Positions 1 through 7,744 of a stretch of DNA of 19,123 bases are shown here, in pieces. This DNA comes from DATDRQ01 sp035291645 (GTDB lineage: Bacteria; Chloroflexota; Anaerolineae; Anaerolineales; UBA4823), in the NCBI GenBank assembly GCA_035291645.1, contig DATDRQ010000208.1, positions 1-19,123 on the forward strand, written 5' to 3'. The translations under genes were made by a program, and so were the position numbers. The notes under the pieces are model-generated. The model had not been told where the DNA came from. It saw nothing but the letters and a program-made list of their open reading frames with translations, and did no database searches. The stretch's first letter is position 1; every line of letters begins with the position of its first letter.

Positions 1-321
1 TGGATAGATGCTGAAGTTGGTGGTCTGGATGTCTCGCTCCGCCACGCCCATGCCCCGCAATGCCGCGATCACTTCCTGGGTCTGGGCATTGTTATCATCG
101 ACCGCTGCACCGGCGTTCCGGTTCTCGGTGCGAACGCCGACCGAGATTATCGCCATATCGGGGACGATGAAGGACTTGCCGCTGCCGGTCACGCTGATCG
201 TGCGCACGGGGGCGCTGCCCTGGCCGGGCTGAGGGGTCTGAGCAGCGGCGACTCCACTGCAGGCGCTGATCAGGACAGCCATCAAAAGGATACCGACCAT
301 CAAGTAAAGTTTGCCTTTCAT
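1..321 (-). CDS. SIMPL (DUF541) domain lipoprotein, 3' part missing
   Basis: Translating the minus strand from the ATG at 319-321 gives 107 residues that run off the left edge, so only the N-terminus is visible. Residues 1-21 form a lipoprotein signal: Lys2 and Lys4, a hydrophobic core, then the lipobox I-S-A-C with Cys21 as the lipidation site. After a short Gln/Pro-rich linker the sequence reads TISVTGSGKSFIVPDMAIIS, followed by the pattern of alternating Val/Ile, a Thr-Gln-rich helix and a GVAERDIQTTNFSIYP segment that is typical of SIMPL/DUF541 proteins. These are exported or periplasmic proteins of mostly unknown role, named after an animal signalling protein and linked in some bacteria to oxidative stress. 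An AAGGAG ribosome site lies 11 bases upstream (complement of 333-338), which supports this start. The gene is divergent from the nucleotidyltransferase operon. The family call is from memory of the motif. Confidence 0.86.
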   Translation of the reverse strand, partial: MKGKLYLMVGILLMAVLISACSGVAAAQTPQPGQGSAPVRTISVTGSGKSFIVPDMAIISVGVRTENRNAGAAVDDNNAQTQEVIAALRGMGVAERDIQTTNFSIYP

Positions 322-392
322 AATCTCTTTCTCTCCTTATCGATATAAGTGTTTCGGTTATGCCACTCAGACGTCTCTTGCTCCTGAAAAGT

Positions 393-407
393 TCCAGTTG
401 GACTGGA
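393..407. repeat. Inverted repeat upstream of the SIMPL gene
   Basis: TCCAGT-TGG-ACTGGA is a perfect two-fold symmetric site with 6-bp arms, about 70 bases upstream of the SIMPL start codon. It has the size of a dimeric repressor or activator site, but no regulator can be assigned. Confidence 0.35.
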
Positions 408-525
408 TCTATCCACAATCATAACCGATCTATTTCCAGCCATTCCCGTAAGTCATCTGCCGGGCATCGCCTTGACACGCCGGGTCTTGCCTTGGTCAAA
501 GCAAGGGTGAAACAAACAGAACGAG

Positions 526-531
526 TATAAT
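526..531 (+). promoter_or_regulatory. Possible -10 box for the nucleotidyltransferase operon
   Basis: A perfect TATAAT hexamer lies 113 bases before the first gene of the operon. No recognisable -35 hexamer stands 16-18 bases upstream and there is no TGn extension, so the call rests on the -10 alone. Confidence 0.35.
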
Positions 532-644
532 AAAGCCGCGCTCCATAGATTGTAAGATATTTAACTATGGGGCATGCAGACCCCAGGGAGCCACCCTGTT
601 CTGTTCGTGGTGCCCCGGGGAAAATTCACCTTTAGGGGAAGTCG

Positions 645-1655
645 ATGTCGGAAACCTTAAAAATTGTCATTCCGATGGCGGGTTTAGGCACCCGCTTGCG
701 CCCGCATACCTGGAGCAAGCCCAAACAGCTGGTCACCGTTGCGGGAAAGCCGGTCCTGGACCATGTCCTGGATACTTTGTCCTCTTTGCCCGACCCGGGA
801 AACATCGAGCTGATCAATATCGTCGGTTATCTGGCCGACCAGATCCAGGACCACATGCAACAGAACTACCCGCACCTGCGATCCCATTTTGTCTGCCAGG
901 ATGACCCGCACGGCCAATCGCACGCCATCTACCTGGCCCGGGAATACCTGCACGGCCCGATGCTGGTCGTCTTTGCCGATACGCTGCTCGAGTTGGATTT
1001 ATCCATCCTGGTTCGGGAACGAGCAGATGCAGTGGCCTGGGTCAAGCCGGTCGCGGATCCCCGCCGGTTCGGCGTGGCAGTGCTGGATGAAGAAGGCTGG
1101 GTGACCCGGCTGATCGAGAAGCCGGCCGATACGGAAAACAATCTGGTGGTGGTAGGCTTTTATTATTTCAAGGACGCAGAGCAGTTGATCTCCGCCATCG
1201 AGGAACAGATGCGCCGGGATTTGCAGCTCGAAGGCGAGTACTTCCTGGCGGACGCGGTCAATATCCTGCTGGAGCGCGGCCTGAAGATGCGCACCGAAAA
1301 GGTGAACGTCTGGCTCGACGCCGGGACTCCAGAGTCCTTGCTGGAAACCAACCGCTACCTGCTCGAGAACGGCCATAACAACAGCGAGGAAGCTGCCAGG
1401 CGTAAAGATGTGGTGGTGATCCCGCCCGTATTCATCCACCCGAGTGCGCAGATCGAAGGCTCTGTGATTGGGCCGCACGTCTCGGTGGGCGCCTGCGCCG
1501 ATATCCGCCGCAGCATCGTACGCAATTCGATCCTGGAAGATGAAGCCCAGGTTTACGACGTGATCCTGGAAAGTTCGCTGATCGGACGCCAGGCCCACAT
1601 CCAGCGCCGCGCCGGCATCATTAACGCCGGCGATCACACCGTCGTATCCCTGTGA
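645..1655 (+). CDS. Sugar-phosphate nucleotidyltransferase (RmlA/GlmU-like)
   Basis: The 336-residue protein transfers a nucleotidyl group to a sugar 1-phosphate, making NDP-sugars for glycan or cell-envelope synthesis in the cytoplasm. The N-terminal domain (about 1-240) has the family signature GLGTRLRPHTWSKPKQL at 13-29, which binds the nucleotide and pyrophosphate. It also has FADTLLELD with the likely metal ligand Asp112, IEKP at 157-160, EGEYFLADA at 196-204 and WLDAGTPES at 223-231 with the second metal-binding Asp225. Residues from about 258 to 330 look like a short left-handed beta-helix of hexapeptide repeats, as in GlmU-like and some thymidylyl- or uridylyltransferases. The base and sugar specificity cannot be read from sequence. 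An AGGGGAA ribosome site at 634-640 fits this ATG. The stop overlaps the next start by 4 bases, so the two genes are probably translationally coupled. Confidence 0.9.
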   Translation: MSETLKIVIPMAGLGTRLRPHTWSKPKQLVTVAGKPVLDHVLDTLSSLPDPGNIELINIVGYLADQIQDHMQQNYPHLRSHFVCQDDPHGQSHAIYLAREYLHGPMLVVFADTLLELDLSILVRERADAVAWVKPVADPRRFGVAVLDEEGWVTRLIEKPADTENNLVVVGFYYFKDAEQLISAIEEQMRRDLQLEGEYFLADAVNILLERGLKMRTEKVNVWLDAGTPESLLETNRYLLENGHNNSEEAARRKDVVVIPPVFIHPSAQIEGSVIGPHVSVGACADIRRSIVRNSILEDEAQVYDVILESSLIGRQAHIQRRAGIINAGDHTVVSL

Positions 1656-1870
1656 GTGAGACACAGGTCGAGTGCTATTCAGGCTACCGGCACGGCGAGC
1701 GACCCAGAGCCGTATACTGGCAGGGTGTTCGCCTGCCGGTGGCGGCTGTGCTGAAGCGCTGGCGCAGCCCCAACAGCAATTGCTTCCTGGTAAAGACTAC
1801 GGACGATCGAGTCTTCGAGCTCTGTTACCTGGAGGGCGCCGACGAATGGCACGTCGAACCTAGCTCTTAA
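1652..1870 (+). CDS. Small unknown protein, DUF6504-like pattern
   Basis: This 72-residue protein starts at a GTG that overlaps the stop of the preceding gene (GTGA), a classic coupling arrangement that argues it is real. It is basic in the first half and acidic at the end. The order of conserved-looking residues (RPRAVYWQGVRLPVAAVLKRW, then FLV, then FELCYLE, then DEWHVE) resembles small beta-rich proteins called DUF6504, known mostly from actinobacteria, where a Trp-x-Gly-x-Arg strand is followed by a V-L-x-x-W helix or strand. I recognise that pattern only loosely. No membrane segment, signal peptide or catalytic motif is visible. It sits between a sugar nucleotidyltransferase and gatB, which does not point to a clear role. 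Confidence 0.72.
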   Translation: MSETQVECYSGYRHGERPRAVYWQGVRLPVAAVLKRWRSPNSNCFLVKTTDDRVFELCYLEGADEWHVEPSS

Positions 1871-1907
1871 ACCGGGTAAGTATCTGCCAGGCGCCTTCGA
1901 ATAACCC

Positions 1908-3392
<1,485 letters not shown>

Positions 3393-3398
3393 CGGAAA

Positions 3399-3410
3399 AT
3401 GTTCGAACAT
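3399..3410. promoter_or_regulatory. Perfect 12-bp palindrome, possible activator site
   Basis: ATGTTCGAACAT is perfectly two-fold symmetric. It begins 7 bases after the gatB stop and is centred about 65 bases upstream of the start point predicted from the promoter at 3434-3462. That is the distance of a class I activator site. The bound protein is unknown. Confidence 0.4.
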
Positions 3411-3433
3411 CTGAAACTTGTGCTTTTTATCAC

Positions 3434-3462
3434 TTGACGAGTCGTCAGACATCTGCTATGGT
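3434..3462 (+). promoter_or_regulatory. Sigma-70-type promoter in the gatB-gdhA gap
   Basis: TTGACG (3434-3439) and TATGGT (3457-3462) are separated by exactly 17 bases, and the -10 box is preceded by TGC, giving an extended -10 element. Transcription would start near 3469. A perfect inverted repeat TGACGA-G-TCGTCA (3435-3447) covers the -35 box, so a repressor bound there would block polymerase. The first product would be either a short RNA of about 100 bases ending at the terminator 3539-3570, or the gdhA mRNA if that terminator is read through. Confidence 0.6.
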
Positions 3463-3493
3463 TATATCTGGTTAACCTTTATGAGGGCGCATT

Positions 3494-3604
3494 GTGAATT
3501 CAACAAATCCCAATCCCTCCTTCCCTTATAAAATCGAGCGGGCACCATACCGGGGTGCCCGTTTATTTTTACCCGCGCACCGTCCAGCGCAGCACCCGAT
3601 CTAA
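3494..3604 (+). CDS. Possible 36-codon leader ORF before gdhA
   Basis: A GTG at 3494-3496 preceded by GAGGG (3483-3487, 6 bases away) opens a 36-residue frame that ends with TAA at 3602-3604. The frame reads straight through the terminator hairpin 3539-3570 and stops 15 bases before the gdhA ATG, next to the gdhA ribosome site. The peptide is rich in Pro, Asn and Arg and matches nothing I know. A shorter frame, ATG at 3481 to TAA at 3529-3531 (16 residues), overlaps it. Translation of the longer frame would keep the hairpin from forming, so it could act as a regulatory leader. It may also be a chance ORF. Confidence 0.25.
   Translation: MNSTNPNPSFPYKIERAPYRGARLFLPAHRPAQHPI
3539..3570 (+). 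terminator. Intrinsic terminator or attenuator upstream of gdhA
   Basis: CGGGCACC (3539-3546) pairs perfectly with GGTGCCCG (3554-3561) around a 7-base loop and is followed by TTTATTTTT. It lies 147 bases after gatB but only 49 bases before gdhA, and no promoter is visible between it and gdhA. It may therefore be an attenuator in the gdhA leader as well as an operon end. Confidence 0.8.
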
Positions 3605-3619
3605 ATCAGGAGAAAATAA

Positions 3620-4906
3620 ATGGCTGAAACAATCAATGCATTCCAAATGGCGCAAAGCCAGTTTGACCACGTGTCGAATATGCTCAACCTGGACCCCCAG
3701 GTATCCGAGATCCTGCGCTGGCCGATGCGCGAGTTCAAGTTCATGATCCCAGTCCGCATGGACGATGGGGCTATCCGCGTCTTCTTTGGCTACCGGGTGC
3801 AGCACAACGATGCGCGCGGCCCGAACAAAGGCGGCATCCGCTTCCATCCCTCCGAGACCTTGGACACCGTGCGCGCCCTGGCGATGTGGATGACCTGGAA
3901 GTGCGCCGTGGCGGACATCCCGCTAGGCGGCGGCAAGGGCGGCGTAGCGGTCGACCCGGCGACCCTCTCCATCAACGAACAAGAAAAGCTGGTGCGCGGC
4001 TGGATCGGCCAGATCTGGCGAAACATCGGCCCTCGCCAGGATGTCCCCGCCCCTGATGTTGGCACCAATCCCCGCATGATGGGCTGGATGATGGACGAAT
4101 ACTCGAAGCTGGTCGGCCAGTTCACCCCTGGCGTGATCACCGGTAAGCCACTGGGATCGGGCGGTTCCCTCGGGCGCACCGAGGCTACCGGCTACGGCGT
4201 GACCTTCACCGTGCGTGAGGCCATGAAGCACTTAAATTTGGATCCCACCAAGTGCGTGGCAGCCATCCAGGGCTTCGGCAACGTATCACAGTACGCCGCC
4301 ATCGGTTTCAAAGAGATCCTGGGCGGTAAAGTCGCCTGTGTTTCATACTGGGATCGCGAGGACCGCGCCGCTTACACGGTCAGCCATCCGAATGGGATCG
4401 ACCCCGTCTTCCTGCAGACCATCACCGACGGTTACGGCACGATCGACAAGGACAGAGCCCGGCAGGCCGGTTACGAGATCGAAGACGCCGAGGCCTGGAT
4501 CGCCAAAGACGTCGACGTGCTCATCCCGAGCGCCCTGGAAGGACAGATCAACGCCGAGACGGTGAAGCGGGTCAGCGACCGGGTACGCCTGGTCGCCGAG
4601 GGCGCCAACGGCCCCACCACTCCCGAGGCCGATGAAGTCTTCAAGCGCAACAACGTTTTCGTCATCCCCGATTTCCTGTGTAATGCCGGTGGTGTGACCA
4701 CTTCTTACTTCGAGAGCGTGCAGAATGACATGAACTACTACTGGACGCGCGAAGAAGTGCTCTCCCGGCTGGACACCAAGATCACGCAGGCCTTTAACAG
4801 CGTGGTGGAAATGGCAAATGGCGAGGGCGTTTACATGCGCGACGCAGCCTACATGGTTGCCATCGCCAAGGTGGTTAAAGCCATGGAGCTGCGCGGCTGG
4901 ATCTAG
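3620..4906 (+). CDS. gdhA: Glutamate dehydrogenase (Glu/Leu/Phe/Val family)
   Basis: The enzyme interconverts glutamate with 2-oxoglutarate and ammonia using NAD(P), linking nitrogen and carbon metabolism. The 428 residues match the hexameric bacterial class. Lys70 (GPNKGGIRFHP), Lys94 (MTWKCAV), Lys106 (GGGKGG) and Asp146 (PAPDVGT) have exactly the spacing of Lys89, Lys113, Lys125 and Asp165 in the Clostridium symbiosum enzyme, where they bind substrate and catalyse the reaction. This supports glutamate rather than a branched-chain amino acid as substrate. The nucleotide-binding domain has GFGNVS at 218-223, and EGANGPTTPEAD lies further on. A strong AGGAG (3608-3612) sets the ATG at 3620. 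The gene stands alone, with a terminator-like element in front and one behind. The coenzyme preference is not certain from sequence. Confidence 0.95.
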   Translation: MAETINAFQMAQSQFDHVSNMLNLDPQVSEILRWPMREFKFMIPVRMDDGAIRVFFGYRVQHNDARGPNKGGIRFHPSETLDTVRALAMWMTWKCAVADIPLGGGKGGVAVDPATLSINEQEKLVRGWIGQIWRNIGPRQDVPAPDVGTNPRMMGWMMDEYSKLVGQFTPGVITGKPLGSGGSLGRTEATGYGVTFTVREAMKHLNLDPTKCVAAIQGFGNVSQYAAIGFKEILGGKVACVSYWDREDRAAYTVSHPNGIDPVFLQTITDGYGTIDKDRARQAGYEIEDAEAWIAKDVDVLIPSALEGQINAETVKRVSDRVRLVAEGANGPTTPEADEVFKRNNVFVIPDFLCNAGGVTTSYFESVQNDMNYYWTREEVLSRLDTKITQAFNSVVEMANGEGVYMRDAAYMVAIAKVVKAMELRGWI

Positions 4907-4930
4907 TCTCCTGCGAGAGCTTCGCTTTCC

Positions 4931-4970
4931 TCGGGTCTTCTCAGGAAACTGAGAAGACCCGGATCTTTTA
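4931..4970 (+). terminator. Intrinsic terminator of gdhA
   Basis: CGGGTCTTCTCAG (4932-4944) and CTGAGAAGACCCG (4949-4961) form a perfect 13-bp stem closed by a GAAA tetraloop, 25 bases after the gdhA stop. The U-tract is short (ATCTTTTA). Confidence 0.85.
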
Positions 4971-5000
4971 ATACACACCGGTAAAGGAAGCCGGGGCAGC

Positions 5001-5029
5001 TTGCACGCACTCATTTTCTCCTTTACAAT
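5001..5029 (+). promoter_or_regulatory. Promoter of the membrane protein pair
   Basis: TTGCAC (5001-5006) and TACAAT (5024-5029) are 17 bases apart, downstream of the gdhA terminator and before the next gene. The predicted start near 5036 leaves a leader of about 32 bases to the ATG at 5068. Confidence 0.55.
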
Positions 5030-5067
5030 CATTAGCAAGCAGCAGGTGATTGACCCGCTTGAATTAT

Positions 5068-5532
5068 ATGAGACAAGACCGTTTCTTGTTCGCCATCCTG
5101 GGGGGAATCGGCGTTCTGGTTATCGCTGCCCTGTTCATATTCTTTTTTCGCCAGGGAGAACAGGACTACGCCGTGGAAGACACTCCGCAAGGCGTGGTGC
5201 GAAATTTCATCCTGGCCCTGGAAAAAGAAGATTATGACCGGGCTTATGAATATCTTCAAGCGCAGGAACGCCCGGAGTACGAGCAGTTCTTGCAGTATTT
5301 TATGGGCCCCGATGCGGGTATGCAGCGAACCGCAGTGCGCATCGGAGAAGCGCACCCAACCGGCGAGCGAACCCTGGTTGGCTTGACTTTAATCCACCAG
5401 AGCAGCGAACCCTTCCAGGATGCCTACTACGAAGAGACAACCGCCAGCCTGGTAAAAGAAGGCGGTCGCTGGGCAATCGTCCGAATGCCCTATCCCTACT
5501 GGGATTGGGGCTGGGAAGAAAAACTACCTTAA
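5068..5532 (+). CDS. Membrane-anchored protein with NTF2-like outer domain
   Basis: I do not recognise a named family. The 154-residue protein starts MRQDRFLFAILGGIGVLVIA and has one membrane segment (about 7-28) followed by a soluble domain that probably faces outward. The outer part begins DTPQGVVRNFILALEKEDYDRAYEYL, a run typical of DUF4878 or NTF2-like domains, where a helix carrying an A-x-x-x-x-D-Y-x-x-A-Y pattern is followed by a beta sheet ending in a W-x-I strand (here GGRWAIVRM). Such domains act as ligand-binding or scaffold modules. An alternative TTG start at 5050 would add six residues, but its ribosome site lies too close, so I prefer the ATG at 5068. The gene is 6 bases upstream of the large membrane protein and is surely co-transcribed with it. 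Confidence 0.8.
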   Translation: MRQDRFLFAILGGIGVLVIAALFIFFFRQGEQDYAVEDTPQGVVRNFILALEKEDYDRAYEYLQAQERPEYEQFLQYFMGPDAGMQRTAVRIGEAHPTGERTLVGLTLIHQSSEPFQDAYYEETTASLVKEGGRWAIVRMPYPYWDWGWEEKLP

Positions 5533-5538
5533 TTATAA

Positions 5539-7470
5539 ATGGCAGCCATCCGTCGCCTGTACCTGTACACCACCGCATTTGTCAGCCTCGAAGTCGTGCT
5601 TTGGGGAACGATCGGGCTGGTTCGTTCACTGTTTGCCGGCTCGGAGATCGGCGGTGAAGCCAGCCGTCTTGCAGGAGCACTCTCCCTGATTCTCGTAGGC
5701 CTGCCGGTCTTCTTAGTCCATTGGATCCTGATCCAGCGCAGCGCGAACCGGGATATCGAGGAGCGCTCAGCCCGGACGCGGGCGATCTTCTTCTACGGCA
5801 TCCTGGCTGCGACCCTGGCAGCGGTCCTTCAAAACGCCCTGGCGCTGGCCAACCGATCGCTGCTCGACCTGCTTGGCGCAGACCCCCAGCAAGCCTTATT
5901 AGGCGGCAATCAGACCAGCAGCGATAACCTGGTAGCCATCGCCCTTAACCTGATCCTGGCGGCCTATTTCTTCTACTCGCTTCGCCAGGACTGGGCGGCT
6001 CCTGTGCAGGGGGACGCCTATCCCGAGACCCGCCGCCTGTTCCGCTACCTGTGGCTGGTATACAGCCTGGCTCTCGTGGGCTTCGGCGTCCAGCAGATCG
6101 TCAGTTATGTCCTCTTCATTCCCGCTGCCTCCGGCAGCCAGATGGTTCAAAGCCTGGCCAATGGATTGGCCCTTTTGATCCTGGGAATCCCGCTGTGGGT
6201 CTTCACCTGGCGCTTGCTCGTTCGCACCAGCACAGAACCAGGCGAGCGGGACTCGCTGATGCGCCAGGCCTTCCTGCACGGGATTGTCTTCATCGGTATC
6301 GTCGGCGCCCTGGCCTCTTCCTGGCAGATCCTGGTGCAGGTCTTCCAGACGCCGTTCGGGGAGGTGGTGGACCTGGCAGAATTTCTCCAGGGTATTACCC
6401 AACCGGTTTCCCTGGCGTTGCCCTTCGTAGGGATATGGCTATACTACGGGCGAGTGCTGCGCCGAGAAGCCGGCTCAGCCCCGGAAACCTCTCCATTCGA
6501 GACCCTGCGCCAGCTGTACCTTTACCTCTTGTCTCTGTTAGGACTGGCGGCGACGTTTGCCGGGCTGCACCTGCTGCTCAGCCTGCTGTTCGATCTCTGG
6601 CCCGGCATCGCCTTGCTCGGGGAACCATCCCTGCGCAACCGGTTGGCCTCGGCCCTGGCTACACTGATCGTTGGTCTGCCGCTCTGGCTGTTGGTCTGGG
6701 GGGAAATAGCCCAAGCAGCAGCCCATCCCGGAGAAACGGGAGAACGGGCCCGGCGCTCGACTGTACGCAAAACCTATCTGTATTTTGTGCTCTTCGCCAG
6801 TGTGTTAGGCGTGATGTTTACGACCGGGCAGCTGCTTTTCCAATTGATCAGTGCTTTACTTGGAGACCCAGCCAACGATCTCCAGATTCAGGTCCTGCAG
6901 ATCCTGAAGACGATGGCGCTCTTCGCGGTGCTGCTCACCTATCATTGGCGTGTCCTGCGTAAAGACGCCCGCCTGGCAGAAACTACGCTATCCAGGCGGC
7001 ACACTCTCTACCCGGTGCTGATCCTGGACCCGGAGCAAGACGGTTTTGCCGAAAGCCTGCTGGCCGCCCTGGAGCACCAGGCTCCCGCCTTGCCGGTTGC
7101 GGTTCACCCCATAGCTCAGGGAGCGCCGGATGAAACCCTATCGGCGGCTAAAGCCGTCATCCTGCCCGGTGGACAGCTGGCACAGCTGCCAGAAGCTTTG
7201 CGCCTATGGTTGCAAAGCTATCCCGGCGCCCGTCTGGCTCTTCCCAGCCGGAGCGAGGGTTGGACCTGGATCGGAGGGCCAGGCAAGTCGATCGATCCGC
7301 TGGCGCGCCAGGCTGCCGTGACTATCCGCCGCCTGGCAGAAGGCGAGCAAATCTCCCCAAATCGGGAGGGCAGTCCCTGGATGACCCTGGTTTACATCCT
7401 GGCGGGGCTTTTCGTGATCGAGGTCCTGCTCGCGGTAGTTGCCTTTTTCTTCTCGCTCTTTGCTGGATAG
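5539..7470 (+). CDS. Multispan membrane protein of three DUF5671-like units
   Basis: The 643-residue protein consists of three similar membrane units and a soluble tail. Unit 1 spans about 1-151, unit 2 about 152-310 and unit 3 about 311-476. Each begins with an R-x-L-Y/W-x-Y helix (RRLYLY at 5, RRLFRYLWLVY near 165, LRQLYLY near 323), carries a [IL]-x-G-[LI]-P-[VL]-[FW]-x-x-x-W helix (LVGLPVFLVHW, ILGIPLWVFTW, IVGLPLWLLVW) and closes with an LR-[QRK]-[DE] signature (151, 310, 476). I recall this as DUF5671, common in Chloroflexota and of unknown function. After residue 488 there is a soluble alpha/beta stretch (YPVLILDPEQ onward) and a final membrane helix (about 613-640). The start has no clear ribosome site, so translation is probably coupled to the gene ending 6 bases upstream. 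Confidence 0.85.
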   Translation: MAAIRRLYLYTTAFVSLEVVLWGTIGLVRSLFAGSEIGGEASRLAGALSLILVGLPVFLVHWILIQRSANRDIEERSARTRAIFFYGILAATLAAVLQNALALANRSLLDLLGADPQQALLGGNQTSSDNLVAIALNLILAAYFFYSLRQDWAAPVQGDAYPETRRLFRYLWLVYSLALVGFGVQQIVSYVLFIPAASGSQMVQSLANGLALLILGIPLWVFTWRLLVRTSTEPGERDSLMRQAFLHGIVFIGIVGALASSWQILVQVFQTPFGEVVDLAEFLQGITQPVSLALPFVGIWLYYGRVLRREAGSAPETSPFETLRQLYLYLLSLLGLAATFAGLHLLLSLLFDLWPGIALLGEPSLRNRLASALATLIVGLPLWLLVWGEIAQAAAHPGETGERARRSTVRKTYLYFVLFASVLGVMFTTGQLLFQLISALLGDPANDLQIQVLQILKTMALFAVLLTYHWRVLRKDARLAETTLSRRHTLYPVLILDPEQDGFAESLLAALEHQAPALPVAVHPIAQGAPDETLSAAKAVILPGGQLAQLPEALRLWLQSYPGARLALPSRSEGWTWIGGPGKSIDPLARQAAVTIRRLAEGEQISPNREGSPWMTLVYILAGLFVIEVLLAVVAFFFSLFAG

Positions 7471-7506
7471 CGGGGATTTTAAGGCAAGCCAAGCGAATCG
7501 GTTTTG

Positions 7507-7515
7507 TGTTACAAT
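7507..7515 (+). promoter_or_regulatory. Extended -10 promoter before the sigma gene
   Basis: TGTTACAAT gives TGn followed by TACAAT (7510-7515). There is no good -35 box, as is usual for extended -10 promoters. The predicted start near 7522 coincides with the foot of the hairpin at 7522-7550 and gives a leader of about 220 bases to the sigma gene. Confidence 0.45.
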
Positions 7516-7521
7516 GCGTCC

Positions 7522-7550
7522 AAGATCGGCCTGGGCTTTGCACCGATCTT
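7522..7550 (+). other. 5' stem-loop in the sigma-gene leader
   Basis: AAGATCGG (7522-7529) pairs perfectly with CCGATCTT (7543-7550) around a 13-base loop. There is no U-tract, so it is not a terminator. A hairpin at the very 5' end of a transcript often protects mRNA from decay, and it could also fold as part of a larger leader structure. Confidence 0.45.
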
Positions 7551-7600
7551 CCTCTCCGCCCAGAAGTAGATCCAATCGAAAAGGGTAAAAGGAGGGGGAG

Positions 7601-7690
7601 TTGTGTTTGCTCTTGATCGGTGAACATCTGGCAACCAATTGTGCCCTGTATGCCAATTGTTCTGATTTCCTTGCCTGGTTTATCAACTAA
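7601..7690 (+). CDS. Possible 29-residue hydrophobic peptide
   Basis: A near-perfect ribosome site, GGAGGGGG (7591-7598), is followed 5 bases after its GGAGG core by TTG at 7601, which opens a 29-codon frame ending TAA at 7688-7690. The peptide MCLLLIGEHLATNCALYANC plus nine more residues contains three cysteines and is hydrophobic at both ends. It is the strongest ribosome site in this part of the window, yet no longer gene starts there. An alternative GTG at 7603 yields only six codons. The frame ends 54 bases before the sigma-factor ATG, so it may be a leader peptide or a small membrane peptide. There is no homology support. Confidence 0.3.
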   Translation: MCLLLIGEHLATNCALYANCSDFLAWFIN

Positions 7691-7744
7691 TTTAGGAAAA
7701 TTTGTAACAAAAACGGTTTTGAGACGTTAATGAGGGTAGGATTC

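Larger units (their letters stand above)
322..644. other. Divergent intergenic region with leader hairpins
   Basis: This 323-base stretch separates two divergent genes and holds no convincing ORF. On the plus strand a consensus TATAAT lies at 526-531, but no good -35 box is visible at the usual spacing. Downstream of it the putative 5' leader of the nucleotidyltransferase gene can form a stem of 541-548 with 565-572 (8 pairs, one G-U) and a larger imperfect stem of 581-594 with 607-620 (11 of 14 pairs, 12-base loop). No U-tract follows, so neither is an ordinary terminator. Upstream, near the SIMPL gene, there is a perfect 6-bp inverted repeat, TCCAGT-TGG-ACTGGA (393-407). Confidence 0.5.

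Noticed and set aside
999..1664. 221-codon minus-strand frame opposite the nucleotidyltransferase
   Set aside because: It is an antisense shadow of a well-supported gene with no recognisable family pattern.
6051..6962. Long plus-strand open frame inside the triplicated membrane protein gene
   Set aside because: It is a GC-rich frame shadow with high Arg/Pro/Ala content and no ribosome site. The membrane protein frame has clear internal repeats.
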